From Cochliopodium minus (taxonomy: Eukaryota > Discosea > Himatismenida > Cochliopodiidae), in the NCBI GenBank assembly GCA_024220525.1, contig JAMYWO010000142.1, positions 1 through 42,855 of the forward strand: a DNA stretch of 42,855 nucleotides, given 5' to 3'. The position numbers and the translations under genes were made by a program. Each line of letters begins with the position of its first letter. The stretch's first letter is position 1. Below the pieces are notes generated by a model that was not told the origin of the DNA, made no database searches, and worked only from the letters and a program-made list of their open reading frames with translations. This document shows, in pieces, positions 11,131 to 24,558 of the stretch.

Positions 11131-13743
11131 ATGATTGAAAAAGCAGTTTTAAGTGAATCAGAACAACCCAGATTTTTGCCAAATCAAAATCCTATTGTCC
11201 AAAGTGAAGAATCAGGGCGGTTTCTAACATTGATTATGGGAACAAGTTACTATCGAGAACACAAATATCAAGCATGTGAAAATGATGCAAAAATATTTGC
11301 CAATATTTTTTTTGGAAAGAATGAAATGTAAAATTTTTTTTTAAATCACAACATTAAATAATTTATTATTTTTATATATTAATTTAATTTATAAAATTAC
11401 TTTTAATCATTTTTATTTAGAAATGAAAAAAATAAATTGGAAGTATTATTGAATGACAATGCGACAAGAGAAAAGATTCTGAACAAAATGGATCATCTCC
11501 TAAAATCTGCTAAAAAAGTAAATGAATTTATTTATTAATTTTTATCTTTTTAACTAATCAAAACATCAGAATGATATTATCTTGCTGTACATTTCGTAAC
11601 ACTTTTTTTAAAAAAGCTTTTTTTTTAAATAATTTTATTTTTTTCCAAGATGTCATGGAAGATTATTTGATTTAATTATAGATGGTATAAAAGTGAGATT
11701 TGAAACACTTGTGGCTCATGATTCATTGGAAAAAGACTCTGGAGAGATGATTCCCCAGGATATTTACTATGATGCTATTGAAGGGTTTGTAACTTATGCA
11801 CAAACCAAAAAATGGAGTTATAATAAAAAATGTTGGAAAGAATTAAAGAATGAGAGACAAGTAATATTGATACTCGATTCTTGCTACAGGTATACACGTT
11901 TGTATTTTCATCTAAATATAAATTTAAATTATGTTTCTAGTGGAGCGATCGTGAAAAAGAATCATGTTTTTGTTGGAAGTTTGAAAGAGAAAGAAAGAAA
12001 CTTGATGAAAATAAATAAATTTACAAAAAAGATGAGATACAATGATTTATGTAAATATTCTTTTATTTTTACAATTTAAATTTTAAAAAAACATTATTCT
12101 TAAAGTATCTGATTATGATTGGATTCCAGAACAAGTTACTCCTCACCATGAACTTAGAAATAAGTGGATTGAAAATGAAGTTATAGTTTTTTGTTCATCT
12201 GAAGACCATCAACCATCTTTATCTTTGAAATTAAAGCTACCTTTTTTTGGGTCAAAGGACAATTTGGTAGAGCAATCCATTCTTTCTAACTCTATTTCTA
12301 AATTCCTTTTTTCGGCCAAATCAAAGAACAAAGAAGAAATTAATTCTTTTCATGGATTTACCTATTTGGAAATGAAAAGATATGTTGAAAAAAGGTTTTA
12401 TAAACTTTGTCGCAAACATTTTAAAGAAGATGAAAGACCAAATTGCATCATCAAATTACATCCTTCTTACAACCAATACCAAGTATTCAGCAAAAAATTG
12501 TTAATACAAAGAATAGTTCCCATCATAAAAGTTGTGGATAATCTCATCAAAATAGATTGTGGAGTTTTGCATGGAATAAAATACAAAACAAAATTTGCAA
12601 TATTTGATTCTTCCCTTCCTTATTCAAAGTCTACTCAAGTAGCGATAGCAAAGGTTGCAGATAAAACTCTTAAAGATCTTAACTGTAAAATCCAAGTTTA
12701 TAAAGGAAAGATTGAACATGAGGAAATTTCTAAATTTAAAATAGTTATGATTGAAGGGGATGACTATGAAAAAGTAATAAAAAGAAATTTAAATATTTAT
12801 GAAAAAGTAGTTAATGGGGGATATGAAAAATTGGAAATTTTTGATCAATTTCTCAATGAAAATCAAGATTTCACTGAAGAAAAAATAATTGATAAATATT
12901 ATTTAACACGTAGAGTTGGAAATGGTGCAGAAACTCCAATTGTAAAAATATTTTTTATATAATTTAAAAATTAACAATTATTTATTTAAATTTAAATAGT
13001 CTTCATGTTTGGAAAATTATTTTTCTTGTTTAAACACAATAAACCTTCTTTATTGGAGAGAAAAATATTACAAACATTTCACAAAAATCACTAAAAACAA
13101 TTTGAACAAAGTAAAACTTAAAAAAGTTATAGTTATAAAGAGCCAATACTATCAAAACTTCTTAAATACAATATCTCATAAAGACAATAAAGTAATTGAA
13201 GAGCTCAAAAAATTGTTTTTTGAAGAAATAATGAGTAAGATTAAAAAAGAAAAAATAAAGAAAGAAGAAGACTGTTTTGAAGTTTTGGATCTTATTAACA
13301 GAGGAAATTATTATCTTCAATCTAAGGATAGACTACTCTTAACTGTTTCTAGTTCTAATAACAATTACTCCAAGTTTCCATTTCAAGGGCTCATGTTCGC
13401 TCCCTTATCTAAAATACAAGAAGTTTACAAAACTCAACAATTCATTACTTTTAATGGTGAAACTGTTTTGACTCATCTTATTTTAAATTTTGTAGAAAAA
13501 GATCTCCTCTATTTGAAAGAAGCTTCTCCCTTTTTAACTCCGCAACCTCTTAACATTTTTTTTGCTCTTCATCTTACCAGGATCAAAAAACATCCCTTTT
13601 CTTTGAAAATTTTGGAGCAGTCCCAACCCAAAGAAACTGAAATTATGAGGTCTAAATGTGTTTACAAGGGAAGCAAAAAATCTACTCCTTTATCTGATTT
13701 CTTCTTTTTCAACATCAACTTGTATTGTAAAGATGAAATTTAA
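11131..13743 (+). CDS. Caspase-like (clan CD, C14) cysteine protease with long C-terminal region
   Basis: Seven exons, 11131-11327, 11421-11517, 11570-11595, 11650-11889, 11941-12050, 12106-12941 and 13000-13743, join in phase to 749 residues. The p20-like domain spans about residues 30-215: beta-strand FLTLIMGTSYY, then ACENDAKIF, ILLYISCHGR with the catalytic His109, and VILILDSCYSGA with the catalytic Cys185. Both catalytic residues are intact. The His motif is S-C-H-G rather than the usual S-G-H-G. The remaining 530 residues have no domain I can name with confidence; a stretch around residues 375-450 (DCGVLHGIKYKTKFAIFD) resembles the short beta-rich module that follows the caspase domain in many fungal caspase-like proteins (from memory, moderate). 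Specificity and role in cell death are not shown by sequence. Confidence 0.82.
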
Positions 13744-13869
13744 TTATTAAAAAAATTTATAATACTAATGATACAATATTTGTGAGAAAATTGAGAGTTT
13801 TAAACTATTTATTCCGCTTTATTTTTTTTTATTTTTCATAAATAATAAAAAAAAAAATTGTTGCAAAGA

Positions 13870-16800
13870 ATGAAAGATCCAATAAAGGATGATAAATATA
13901 CTTCTTATACTATAGTTGATATTGAAGTAAAAGAAGATGATGTGGATATAGAAAATGAAAAAGAAACAAATTATAATGTATCAAATGATTCGTCAGTATT
14001 GAATTATTTGTCACAGATAGACGATGAATTGGAATATAAAACAGATTATATCGGGATAAATGAAGATAAAGATGATTTACCATCCAATCATGGAACAAAT
14101 TATATCGATAATTCAACAATTAATAACACTAATAATCCAATTAACAATAATAATCCAAATAACAATTATAATCCATCACCCATCATCAACACAAACAATA
14201 CAAAAGAGAATAAAAGTAAATGGAATTGGAATATTGAATTCCAGGACATACTCGAATCACCTGCTATTGAATTTACCGATAAATTGGATAAATATGAGAA
14301 ATTGTATTTCATTGCGATTGATTTCGAGAAGAAAGCAAAGAGATTAGGAAAAATAATAATAGAGGAGGTATCACTGAAAGATGAAGATAAAACAATCAAA
14401 CCAATAGATATTGGTAAGAAGATTATTAATTTGTATTATATCTTGATATAAATGGATTTATTCTTCAAAATCAAAGGTGGTATTGCAGGTATATTAATTT
14501 TTATAATTTTTTTTATAATTGAAAGAAATTTTGCTTCTTATTTATTTAATAGGAGGAATCAAATACATTTCGAATAACATTCTTTTCAAGTTTTCTCTTG
14601 ATTTCAAAGGAATATATGGAGGGGATGAAGGAGCAATGGTGAAAAATATATAATTTTTTTTATTTTCGTTGAATTAAAATCATCAAAAAAAAAAATCTTT
14701 TGAACAGAAAGCATCCAATTTAGAGCTCAAAGCACAAAATAGTTATATGCAAACAAATGTGAAAGGACTTTGTTATCCTCTAACCTGTCTTATCAACTAC
14801 AGAGGATTCAGGTAAGATCTGATATCCTTATGAAGAATTTATCTAAACTGTTTTCTCTTATTAGATTAACTGCTATGACTTTGTTGCCTGTGAATAATGA
14901 CACTTTGGTCAGAGGATCTGATAATGGAGGAGTCAACTTTTTTGACAAAAACCCTGCCATTTCTGTCAGAATGAAGAAAGTAGCTAAGCTTCTTAGACTC
15001 AAAAATCACAACATATTGTCCTTACCTGACAAACAAAAAACAGGAGAAAAAAAATTATTCGAAATATATGGGTAAAATTTATTTTTCTTTTTTATTATTT
15101 TTCTTTTTTATATTTTATATTTTTATATTTTTATGTACTTTTCTTTTTCTTTTTTATTATCTTATTATTTTCAATTAATTTAAATTTTAAATAGGGTTGC
15201 TGATCTTGAGGCTCATGTTGGAACAGATAATAGAGCTTATATTTTAGATTTTGGAAGGTAATGAGATGAATAATATTTTTGTTATTTGAAATTTAAGATC
15301 ATTTATAAATTAGATTGTTTCCTCCGGATATTGATCCATCAAGTATAAAAGTTATCAAAGGGTCAATATTTTATAGGTAATAAATGTTATTTCGAATCTG
15401 TTTTATTTCTTTTTTAAAAACAAATTTATTGATAAAATAAATAGACATTTTAGACCAGAGTTTGTTGCCAATTACAAAATAGAACTTTCAAGTAAACAAA
15501 AAAATTTTTTTAATAAATTTTAAATTTTTTTTTCAAATCAAAACTATTAAATTACAATCAATTATTTATTGTTAAAACATTTTAAATGTATTTTAGGCGA
15601 TGCATTCACAGGTTTTGGGAGAGACAAGAGTGATGAGCACAATGGAGAGATCTTACAAGCATCAAAGTATCTTAGATTTGAACTTATTCCCAAAGTAGCT
15701 GAAGAAATAGATGAAAAGCCAGAAAATATTGGAATAGATTCCATTCTTTCTTATATCCATCAGAGGGGAATAAACTTTAGGTATTTAGGATTGATAAGGA
15801 ACTACTTAAAAAAAGAATTTTGGAAAAAAAGATTGTTATTGGAAATGATTGTAAAAAAAAAAATTTTTAAAATTATTATTTTGTATTTATTTTAAAAGTA
15901 TTTATTTATTTATAATTATTCTTGATTATTTATTTTTTGAAATTTTTTTTGAATTATTCATTTTAACTGTTTGATTTTATTTTTAATAACTTATTTTATC
16001 TGTTCATTTATTTATTAAAGGCCAGATCTATCAGGACATTATACAATAGGACTATCAGAGAGTTGGTTATCACTAATAAAATAACAAGAGAGTTTCCCTT
16101 CATTTCTGAAACTATAACTTTCCTCAACAAGTTGATTGGAAACGAGAAGGAGTCTCTCCAGTTTTGGACTTTCTCCAAGAAGATCCTCTTAAAGAAATAT
16201 GTTACATGCACCGAAAAAATAATCAAAAATGAACAGATTGTAACATCAAGCGAAACAGAGGAAGACGGATATAGAGAGATCAACTTTGAGCCAGTAGATA
16301 CTTCTCAAAATGTAGAAATCAAAAGATCTCCTCTCATCGGAGCAGAAATCGAAAAGGATTTCATCTTTTTTGATCAGATTGAAAATTGGCCAGAATTCTT
16401 GTTCAGAGTGTTAAAGTTGTGCAACATCAAATTGACTTCGTTAGCGGAGAATTCTTTGAATCTTTTCGCGCAAAACATCCAAAATTTCAACTTCAAACCT
16501 TTCCACATCCAAAAAATGAGCGCAGGGATCAAAAAGATGAGCATTTCTACCATCGCAGGTGGTATTAGCTATGCCTATCGAAGCATTCTCAGTACTATCA
16601 GTAACGAAAGAAGTGACTACTTTCAGATAGCGTGCAGATATTTAGAAGATGCATTATTGGTCACTCCATCTTCCATCTTAATCAAAGAAGAGTTTTCTCT
16701 AGTAAAAATTATTTTTGTTTCTTTTTTCTTTTGTTTTATTTCATTAATTTTATTTTAACTTTTTAATTGGTATTTTTTTTTTTTTTTAAAGATCCTTACT

Positions 16801-19800
16801 ACTGCTGCAAGTATTTCGGATTTTTTGGATGAGAAAGAAGTTTTTTCATCCTTAAAAAAATCTTTGGAATTAATGAAATCTTGTCAACTTTACAAACAAA
16901 TTCATGATTACGCAGAATTGCTTTCCACTTCGGATTCCTTCGCCAAAATTTTCACCAATCATCAAATGATCCAAATGTTCTTTCTTTCTTTGGAAGCTTA
17001 TCAGTTCATCCTTGACAATAATAAAGAAATTGAAGAAAAACAAGTTTTGAATACAAAAACAAGAATATTTGAAATTTACTATCAAATATCAACAAGATAC
17101 ATGTAAAGAATATTTTTTTTTTATTTTTATTATGTTTTTGAATTATTTTTTTTATTTTTAATTAATTTTTTTTTTTTCAATAGTGAGATGAATAGACCAA
17201 AAAAATGTTTTGGAAAGTATCTGGATAAAGCAGATGAATTCTTGAAAGAACTTTTAGAGACAAAGGGAAACCACTTCACCACACAATTCATCTCTAATTA
17301 TATGGAATCCAAGAAAGAAGATTACTTTTCTAAAATATCATTTTTGCATATTGGAATATGGGTAAAATAATTTTAAAAAAAAATTAATTAAATTTAAATT
17401 TATATTTAACAAAAAAAACTTTTTTTAAATAAATTAAAAGGAATTGTTTCACAAACAAAATGCTGTTTTAAACTTGAAAGAATACAAATATTATTTCCCT
17501 AAATTTTTAGAGATGATTGCTCCCTTTTCCCCCAAAATAAACAAACTCTATCTGCACGAGAACAAATTTAACCACAACATTCTCCCAACATCCACAATAG
17601 AAAATTACGTTCTAAAAAACTTTAGCTCCAACAAACTGAGACAAATAATACTGAACAGACATTTCTCCTCAAAATTCTTCGCGGAATTTTTCGCAAGTAA
17701 TTTCAAAAGCTCCTTTTTGTCTCTCCTGAAAGTGGGGAAATCAAAAATCAAAGAAGAGTTGATAGAAAATATGTTTTTGGGGTCTCCCATCCAAACCTTG
17801 AGCATCACCACCAAACACTTTGAACCCGAAATCATTTTCAGATCATTGGACAACGAAAAGCTCTCCAAATTGAAACTAACCAGACTCATTCTAAGAAATT
17901 CCAACTTGGAAAAAATTGTGGAGAAGCTGGACAAGTTTTTGAAGCTTGAAAAGTTGGACATTAGAGGATCTACTTTCAGGACAGATTTTTCTTTTGGGGG
18001 CAACTTGGTTTCTGTTCTCCTTGCCAACTACAAATTCGTCAGATTCAATGGAAAGAAGACCATTTTTCCTAATAAAGTAGTTCCTAGTCCTCACCTCAAC
18101 GATAATCTCTTTGAAAAATTATGCACAAGTTGTCCTAAATTGAAAGAAATAGATATTTCAGGAAGTATAAAATTTTTTTTCGTTTTTTTATTATTTATTT
18201 TTCATTTTTTATTTTTTAAATATTAATTTATTTTTTATTTTCTATTTTTTATTTTTTTTTTTATTTTCATTATTTTTTTTTCAAAACTATTTTTTTTAAA
18301 TAATTTTATTTATCAAAAAAATTATTCGTCATTTTCATTTTTTAATTTCTTTTTTTTAATTTTTATTACGAAAAAAGGTGAAATAACATCACTCAAACCT
18401 TTGTTAAATCATCCAAATGTGAAAAAGATAGAAACATTTAGAATGTCTTGTTGCAGCAAAATAGACGGAGAAGAGATTTCGACAGCCATCAAAACTATGG
18501 GGATTTCTTTGAGAGTTTTGGATATTTATGGTTGCAACCTTTCTCAAAAATTCTCAAACATATTAGTTTATTCTAAAGGTTTGTCAGAACTAAGTATTGG
18601 TAAAACAACTTTTAATATTTTTTTCCAATATTTTATAATTTAGTGTTTTAATTATTTTTATTTTATATTCAATTTGATTCATTTTTTTCGATTATGAAAT
18701 TTTTATTTTAAATATTTGTTTTCAATTTTTTTTTTAATTATTTTAGTTTTTGTTTTATTAAATTTTAAATTAATATTTTTGATATTTTATTCATTTTTTA
18801 TTAAATTTTTTTTTTTTTCATTTTTTTTTAAAGAAGAAATTTTTACAATATTATTTTTTATTTTTAGTTTCAGTTAATTTTATTTTCAATTTATTTAAAT
18901 TCTAGGAAAATTTGATTTAAGTGATGAATTATTGGGTGGATTGAGGTTTTTAATGAACATCAAAAAAATGTTTGTTGCGGATCTCAAAGTGAGCGAACTT
19001 TTTCTTTCTTTCCAAAATCTTCGCCAACTCTTCCTCATCAACTTGCCTGTCTTAAAATCTTCCTCTCTTTTACAAATTTCTAAATGCAAAAAATTAGTTA
19101 ATTTTTACGTAGAGAATGTTGGTAAAAAAAAAAAATTAACGAAAATAAAAAGTAAAATTATATCAAAAAAAATTATATCAAAAAAAATTAAAAATATTAT
19201 TAACAATTGAAAAAAAAATTTTAATAATAATTAACTCAATAAAATAATGTCATTTATTATTATAATTTAATTTATCTTTATTATTTTTAACTCAAAAAAA
19301 ATGTCATTTATTTATTTTAATTTATTTTTAATATTTTTTTTTTAGCAAATTTCACTGAAGAACCTTTGGTAAATGTTTCTAAAAATTGTTCACAAATACA
19401 CAGCGTCTCAGTTTTGAATCTCAACAAACACACCCTCAACCATTCTAAAAACTTGAAATTCAATGAAAACGTTTTGTATGGACGACTTTGCGGGGAATCT
19501 CTCAGTGACCAAGATGTAGACGCTTTCACACAAGCTTCCCCGTATCTCCAATCTTTGAGAATATTCAACAATAACCTTTCTTTCTCACAAAACGTTCTAA
19601 ATTCAAAATATTTAATTGTAACTTTTTCATTTTTTAATTTTTAATTTAAATTTTATTTAAATTTTAATATTTTTTCTTATCATGTTCAAAAAATTTTTTT
19701 TTTTCATTTTTTTTTCTTAAAAATAAATTTTGTAAAAGATGATTGATTTGACTGACAACAAAACAAACCCTATCATAGGAAAAAATTTGTCCAATAGCTT

Positions 19801-20212
19801 TGAATCCCTCGAAAAACTTAAAAGTTTCAAGCTAAGAAACTTTCCTTTGTTAGAAGACGAAGATCTAGAGAAGATAATCCTTTCACACAAACTCCTCACT
19901 TATATCCACTTGGAAAATTGTGAGAATTTAACTTCAAAAAGTTTGTCTTTATTTTCAAACTTGGAATACTTAAACAAACTTAAATTTGTTTCTTTAAATA
20001 ACCTTTTTGTTGATGAAAAAGTTACTTTGTCTTCTTCTTTTCTTAGGGAACTTTATTTGTATGATTTCAAGTGTTTGAATCCTAGATGTTTGGAAGAATC
20101 TTTGAAACACCTCAATTATCTTAATTTTTTGAGATTAAAAGATTGTTCTATTGTTGATAAATCTTTTTTGGATAAATCATTCAACAAAAATCTTCAAATA
20201 TTTATTCATTAA
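13870..20212 (+). CDS. Giant CLU-like / leucine-rich-repeat protein (1485 residues, 17 exons)
   Basis: Exons: 13870-14413, 14477-14488, 14553-14638, 14708-14811, 14865-15071, 15195-15257, 15314-15376, 15445-15491, 15597-15850, 16021-16701, 16792-17102, 17184-17361, 17441-18164, 18378-18599, 18906-19121, 19346-19617 and 19739-20212. All 16 junctions are in phase. Residues 1-180 are acidic and Asn-rich, presumably disordered. Residues about 182-460 show the CLU/TIF31-type region: GGIKYISNNILFKF, IYGGDEGAM, LINYRGFRLTAMTLLPV, EAHVGTDNRAYILDFGRLFP, YRHFRPEFV, then RGINFRYLGLIRNYL and LLLEMIARSIRTL. Residues about 850-1485 are leucine-rich repeats (LRRLILRNSNLEK-like units such as LEKLDIRGS, LKEIDISGS, LRVLDIYGCNLS). 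CLU proteins bind mRNAs of mitochondrial proteins; the LRR half would be an added partner-binding arm (inference). An internal 12-nt exon is required. Confidence 0.8.
14477..14488 (+). other. 12-nt microexon in the CLU-like gene
   Basis: Bounded by AAAG and GTATAT; it encodes the middle of D-I-G-G-I-A-G-G-I-K and keeps phase 1 on both sides. The preceding donor is GTAAGAAG. Reading through instead gives a stop at 14448-14450. Confidence 0.75.
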
Positions 20213-20333
20213 AAACAATTTCTTCTTTAAAAGTTCTTCTTTTTTTCAGATTTTTTACTTTTATTTTTTGACTTTTATTTTCTTTTTTGTTTTTTCAATA
20301 TCTTGTTTTTCTTTAGCAATAATAAGAAAATTA

Positions 20334-20404
20334 AACAGATTAGTTCAGCGGAAGAACGCAAGGTCATAACCTTGAGGTCCCAAGATCGAAACTTGGATCT
20401 GTTA
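20334..20404 (+). tRNA. Initiator-type tRNA-Met(CAT) with a 6-nt anticodon loop
   Basis: 71-nt cloverleaf: acceptor AACAGAT with ATCTGTT (A1:T72, the eukaryotic initiator pair), D-arm GTTC-AGCGGAA-GAAC, anticodon stem CAAGG-CCTTG, variable AGGTC, and T-arm CCAAG-ATCGAAA-CTTGG. The AGCGGAA D-loop and the A54/A60 T-loop ATCGAAA are eukaryotic initiator hallmarks. The anticodon loop is only TCATAA: one base short, lacking position 32. A degenerate or variant sister gene is at 27259-27328. Confidence 0.8.
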
Positions 20405-20546
20405 TTTATTTTTTTTTTTTGATTGAAGAGAGAAAGAAACTGTTTTCTTATGGAAGATGAAGAAAAAGAAAAAACAAATGAATTTAATATTTTAATTTAA
20501 AAAAATTTTAAAATCATTAGTATCAATCAATAAATCAATGTCCAAA

Positions 20547-23500
20547 TCAAAAGACATACTTTACCTTTAGAAGGTATTGGATCTTGGATTGTGCAACATC
20601 ATAAGTAACTTTTTAAAAAAAAAAATTTTGTAAGTTTTTAGAAAAATTTAAATTATTCTTTTTTTTCTTTTTACCATATTGATGCTCGTAACAAGCAACT
20701 TCACCCTCTTTGTACTGACTTTTTACGATTTTACCAGAAGGAATAACAACACCCTCCTCGGTGGTAACATTGTCCTTCTCGTTAGGTTCAATAGTACCCA
20801 AAGCCCAAGTACTGTCATAACCCTAAAGTTTAAAAAAAATAAAAAATAAAAAATAATAAATAATTTAAAATAAAAAATAAAAAATAAAATATGAAAATAA
20901 AAAAATTTTTTTTACCTTTTTAGGTTCATCCATGTAAATATCTTTCTTTGCAGGAAATGGCTTTCCTAGAGCAACGTCACACAAGATGAGGACACCTGTT
21001 GGGTTGGACTTGTCGACGTAACAATACTTTGAACTCAAGGAAGCGACATCAGCAAAGTAAATACCCTTACCGAATCTGTAACCTGTTGTGGGTGCTTCTT
21101 TTGGAGCAATTCTCAAACTAAGAAAAAAAAAAAAGTGAAAAAATAAAAAATAAAAATGCAAGAAAATAAATTAAAAAATCAAAAAAAAAAAAAATAAAAT
21201 TATTTTACCCTGTACTCAAAATACCAACATAATTCGACAAACGAGAACCATGCTATCATAAAAAAGTCTTTAATGAAAAATTTTTGAATTAAAATTTGAT
21301 TGAATTTACCCACAATAACTTTCTGTTACCAATGTCAGTTTTGAATCTTTCTTCCTCACCAGGTTTCTTGACCTTGAAAACTTTATTTTTTTTTGCAATA
21401 AACAAAATTTTAATTTTAATTTTTATTTTTATTTCATATTTTAATTTTAATTTTTATTTTTTAAATTTTATTTATTTTTTATTTATTTTTTACCATCAAG
21501 AAGTTCCAATCTTTTGTGGTGGGTATCTTTGTGTTGAGAGTTTTGGAGGTAGAGGCTGATTCTATTGAACTCCTCGCTTGACTTGTCCAAAGCAGTGATT
21601 TCGCAATTCAATTTGTCATAATGATCATCCACCTGAGACAAATGTTCGGACAATTTTGGAGCTTTAAAAAAAAAAAGAATTAAAAATTAAAAAAATAAAA
21701 ATTAATAAAAATAAATAATTTTTTTTTTTTACCCTTCAATATTTTGGTTGCAACTTCAATCTCTGAAAGAGCATCAAGAAGTTGTAATTTTTGCTTTAAA
21801 ATTTCCATGTCTCCAATCAAAATAGGTCTTTAATAAATTGAAAAATAAATTGGAGTTTTATAAATTTAAATAAGTAAAAATTGTTTTTTAGAAAGTTACT
21901 TCTGGCTTCTTCCGAATTTGTGAGGAATGTGGTTGTAAAAATCATCAGTTAAATCATGGAGCTTGTTTTTTTTGTTGGCATTCAATTGGTCTTTCAAAAA
22001 AAAAAACAAAAAATGAAAAATAAAAAAAATATAAAATAAATTTTAAAATATAAATAAAAATAAAAATAAAATGAAAAAATAAATAAAATGAAAAAATAAA
22101 TTTTCACCTTCGATTTTTCTGAGGATTTCGTAACCTTGGAGGATTTGAGACTTTTTAAGCTTTCCAAGAGGAGACTTGGTAATGTCGAACTCCATTTGTA
22201 CGAGGGTGTTTGTCATCATTTTGATATCAAAGATCAACTTGATGAAATCTTGAACTCTCTACAAAAAAAATGGATCAATAAATAAAAAATAAAAAATAAA
22301 AAATAAAAATAAAAAATATAATAATATAATCAAAAATAAAATAATAAAAAAGAAATAAATGAAGATTTTACATCGTCAAGTTTGCTTTTGTACACTTCTT
22401 TGTCATCCTCTACTTCTTCTTGGATAATTTCCTCCTTTACTTGCCCCTCATCATCTTGACCATAGTCCATCTCAATTAACAAATATTTGCCTTTGAAAAA
22501 ATAAATAAAAAAATAGAAAAAATAAAAATAAAAAAATAAAAAAATAAAAATAAAAAAAAAATAAAAAATATAAAAATATAAAAATAAAAAAATTTTTGTA
22601 AGTTTACCTTTTACGAATTCAAAGTTTTCACGATCGTCCCAAGTGTTCCCAGTTTTTTCTTTGAACTTTTTGCCAAAGAAAGCTTTTGCTTCTTTAATGG
22701 TGGATTTAGCATCACATCTAGTGTTAGATTTTCTCTCTAAAGAAAATTGTAGTTAAATTTAAAAAATAAAATAAAAAAAATTCATTACCTTCTCCAACTC
22801 TTCCCCACTTTTTTTGTTGTAAAAATTAATATTAAAAAAAAATTAAAAATAAAAATTTTTACTTTTGTGAAGACATAGTAACCAGAACCACTGTCACTCT
22901 CCAAAAGTTGGATTTTGTAGTATTTGTTGTTATTGTTCTTGGTGTTGGTTTGGTTCAACATACAATTCCAGAACTCTCCATTCTCTTGATAGACGTGGTG
23001 AGTGCTTTCTTTTCCGCTCATTTCCTCTACAGGAGCACCAGACTGCAATAAAAATCAAAAAAAATAAAATTTAAACAAAAAAAAATTAATAAAATAAAAT
23101 TACCTTTATTGTCAAAATTTTTTTTTTGACAATAGATTTTTTTTCTGGTTCCTCTTCGTCTCCGATCTCTTCTGCGTCCTTGGAGCTCTTCTTGGTGGTG
23201 GTTTTCTTGGTGGTAGTGGTTTCTTTGGAAGAAGATTTCAACGAAGAAATATCAATGAGATAAGAAGAAATGTCTGCCAAAGTTTCGAGATTTTCGCTAT
23301 CAATCAACCACTGTTCGTCTACGATTGGCAACTTTTTTTCGAATGCATCTTTTACTTTCTTTGTTTCTTTTTCGACTTCAGAAGCATTTGTTACCAAATG
23401 GGTACAAGATTTTGTTACTTTTTAAAATAAGAAAAGATTAGAATTATATTTTAAATATTTTGGCCAAAATATCCCAATAATTATAAAAAAATTTCTGAAT

Positions 23501-24177
23501 AATAAAATTTTTTTTTTTTTTTACCTGATGATGCTATTTCTCCTCCATTTGATGTGATTAATGTTTTCCATTCAGATACAGTCTTTGATAATTTGCCAGA
23601 TAAACAAATCACAAGCCCATCAAAGAGATCTGATCCCTCTTCATCCTTCTCTTCTTCCACATTCTTGGATTTCTTTGTTGATTTCTTTTCCTCTACTTCT
23701 CCTTTCTCTTCTGATACGATCTTTCTTTTTTTTATTGCTTCTTTCTTTTTTATATTCTTTTCTGGCTTTTCCTCTTGATCATCTTTCTCATCATCCCCAT
23801 CCTCCTCTTTGTGTAATAGATATTTTGTTTTAGATTCCAATGATCCCTTTTTTATACTAGCATTTACCCAATCCTCTGACAATATTGGGATATTCTTCTC
23901 TATTCCTTTTTTTATTTTTGTTGTTCTTTTTTCCACATCTGAATCAGTTGATATAATATGTGTTACCTAAAAAAAAATAAAGATAATAATAAGAAATTTT
24001 GTTATATTTTGTTCTTATGAGAAACAGAAATATTTATAAATTCAAAAATTTTACCGAATTAGTGAAATTGTCTGCTACTTTTCCACCATTTTCTTCTATC
24101 AACTCTTTAAATTCTGCTTTCTTCAAAGATAATGTCCCACTAGCGCAAATTACCAATCCATCAAAAATATCTGACAT
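20547..24177 (-). CDS. BRCT-BRCT-WGR-PARP, poly(ADP-ribose) polymerase family, catalytic Glu replaced by Gln
   Basis: Sixteen exons in phase, 785 residues: 24177-24055, 23966-23525, 23417-23104, 23042-22863, 22807-22789, 22736-22608, 22490-22372, 22258-22108, 21990-21900, 21827-21733, 21661-21494, 21380-21310, 21252-21209, 21117-20916, 20822-20675 and 20608-20547. Two BRCT domains (about residues 1-90 and 153-245) share DIFDGLVI/DLFDGLVI openings and are joined by a Lys/Glu-rich linker, like PARP1's automodification area. WGR follows about 300-400 (WGRVGE, KTGNTWDDRENF, YLLIEMDYG), then the alpha-helical regulatory domain (IPHKFGR, LLDALSEIEVATKILKG) and the ADP-ribosyl transferase domain (LLWHGSRLSNYVGIL with His635, KGIYFADVASLSSKYC with Tyr669). 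PARP1's NEYIVYDIAQ is here HQYVTYDVAQ, so the catalytic Glu988 position is Gln764. No zinc fingers. Nuclear DNA-break sensing is the family role; chain elongation is expected to be lost or weak. Confidence 0.9.
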
Positions 24178-24558
24178 TTTATAATTTTATTTTAAAGAGG
24201 ATAACTCGATTATAATTAAAAAATTTTGATTTTTTTTTTTTTTATATATTTTTATAATTTATTTTAGCGCCAAAAGATTTTTTTTTTTTGAAGGGATAAA
24301 ATTTCAAGGAATATTTCTAATTATTTAAAATAATTTGAAGAAAAGAGAATCAAAAACCGATATGAAAACAATTCAATCTACTTCTTTTTTAATTAAATTT
24401 TAAAAATATTCTCACAAAATTTGTCTATGATTCAAATAAAGAATAAAACCAAAATTTGTCTGTAGCAAGATTCCATCTTTCAATTTTCATTTTGTTTTCT
24501 ATTCAAAATAAATTATAAAATATAAAAAAAAATTGGCTTGTAAATATAAAGTAGCAAG
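24178..24558. promoter_or_regulatory. Divergent intergenic region, PARP (-) / fatty-acid hydroxylase (+)
   Basis: About 380 bp of AT-rich sequence with a long T-run at about 24230-24250. No gene, RNA or repeat recognised; it should contain both promoters. Confidence 0.5.

Noticed and set aside
23554-23833. Ser/Leu-rich open frames antisense to the PARP linker
   Set aside because: They mirror the Lys/Glu-rich linker and the BRCT2 start; the spliced minus-strand gene explains the region.
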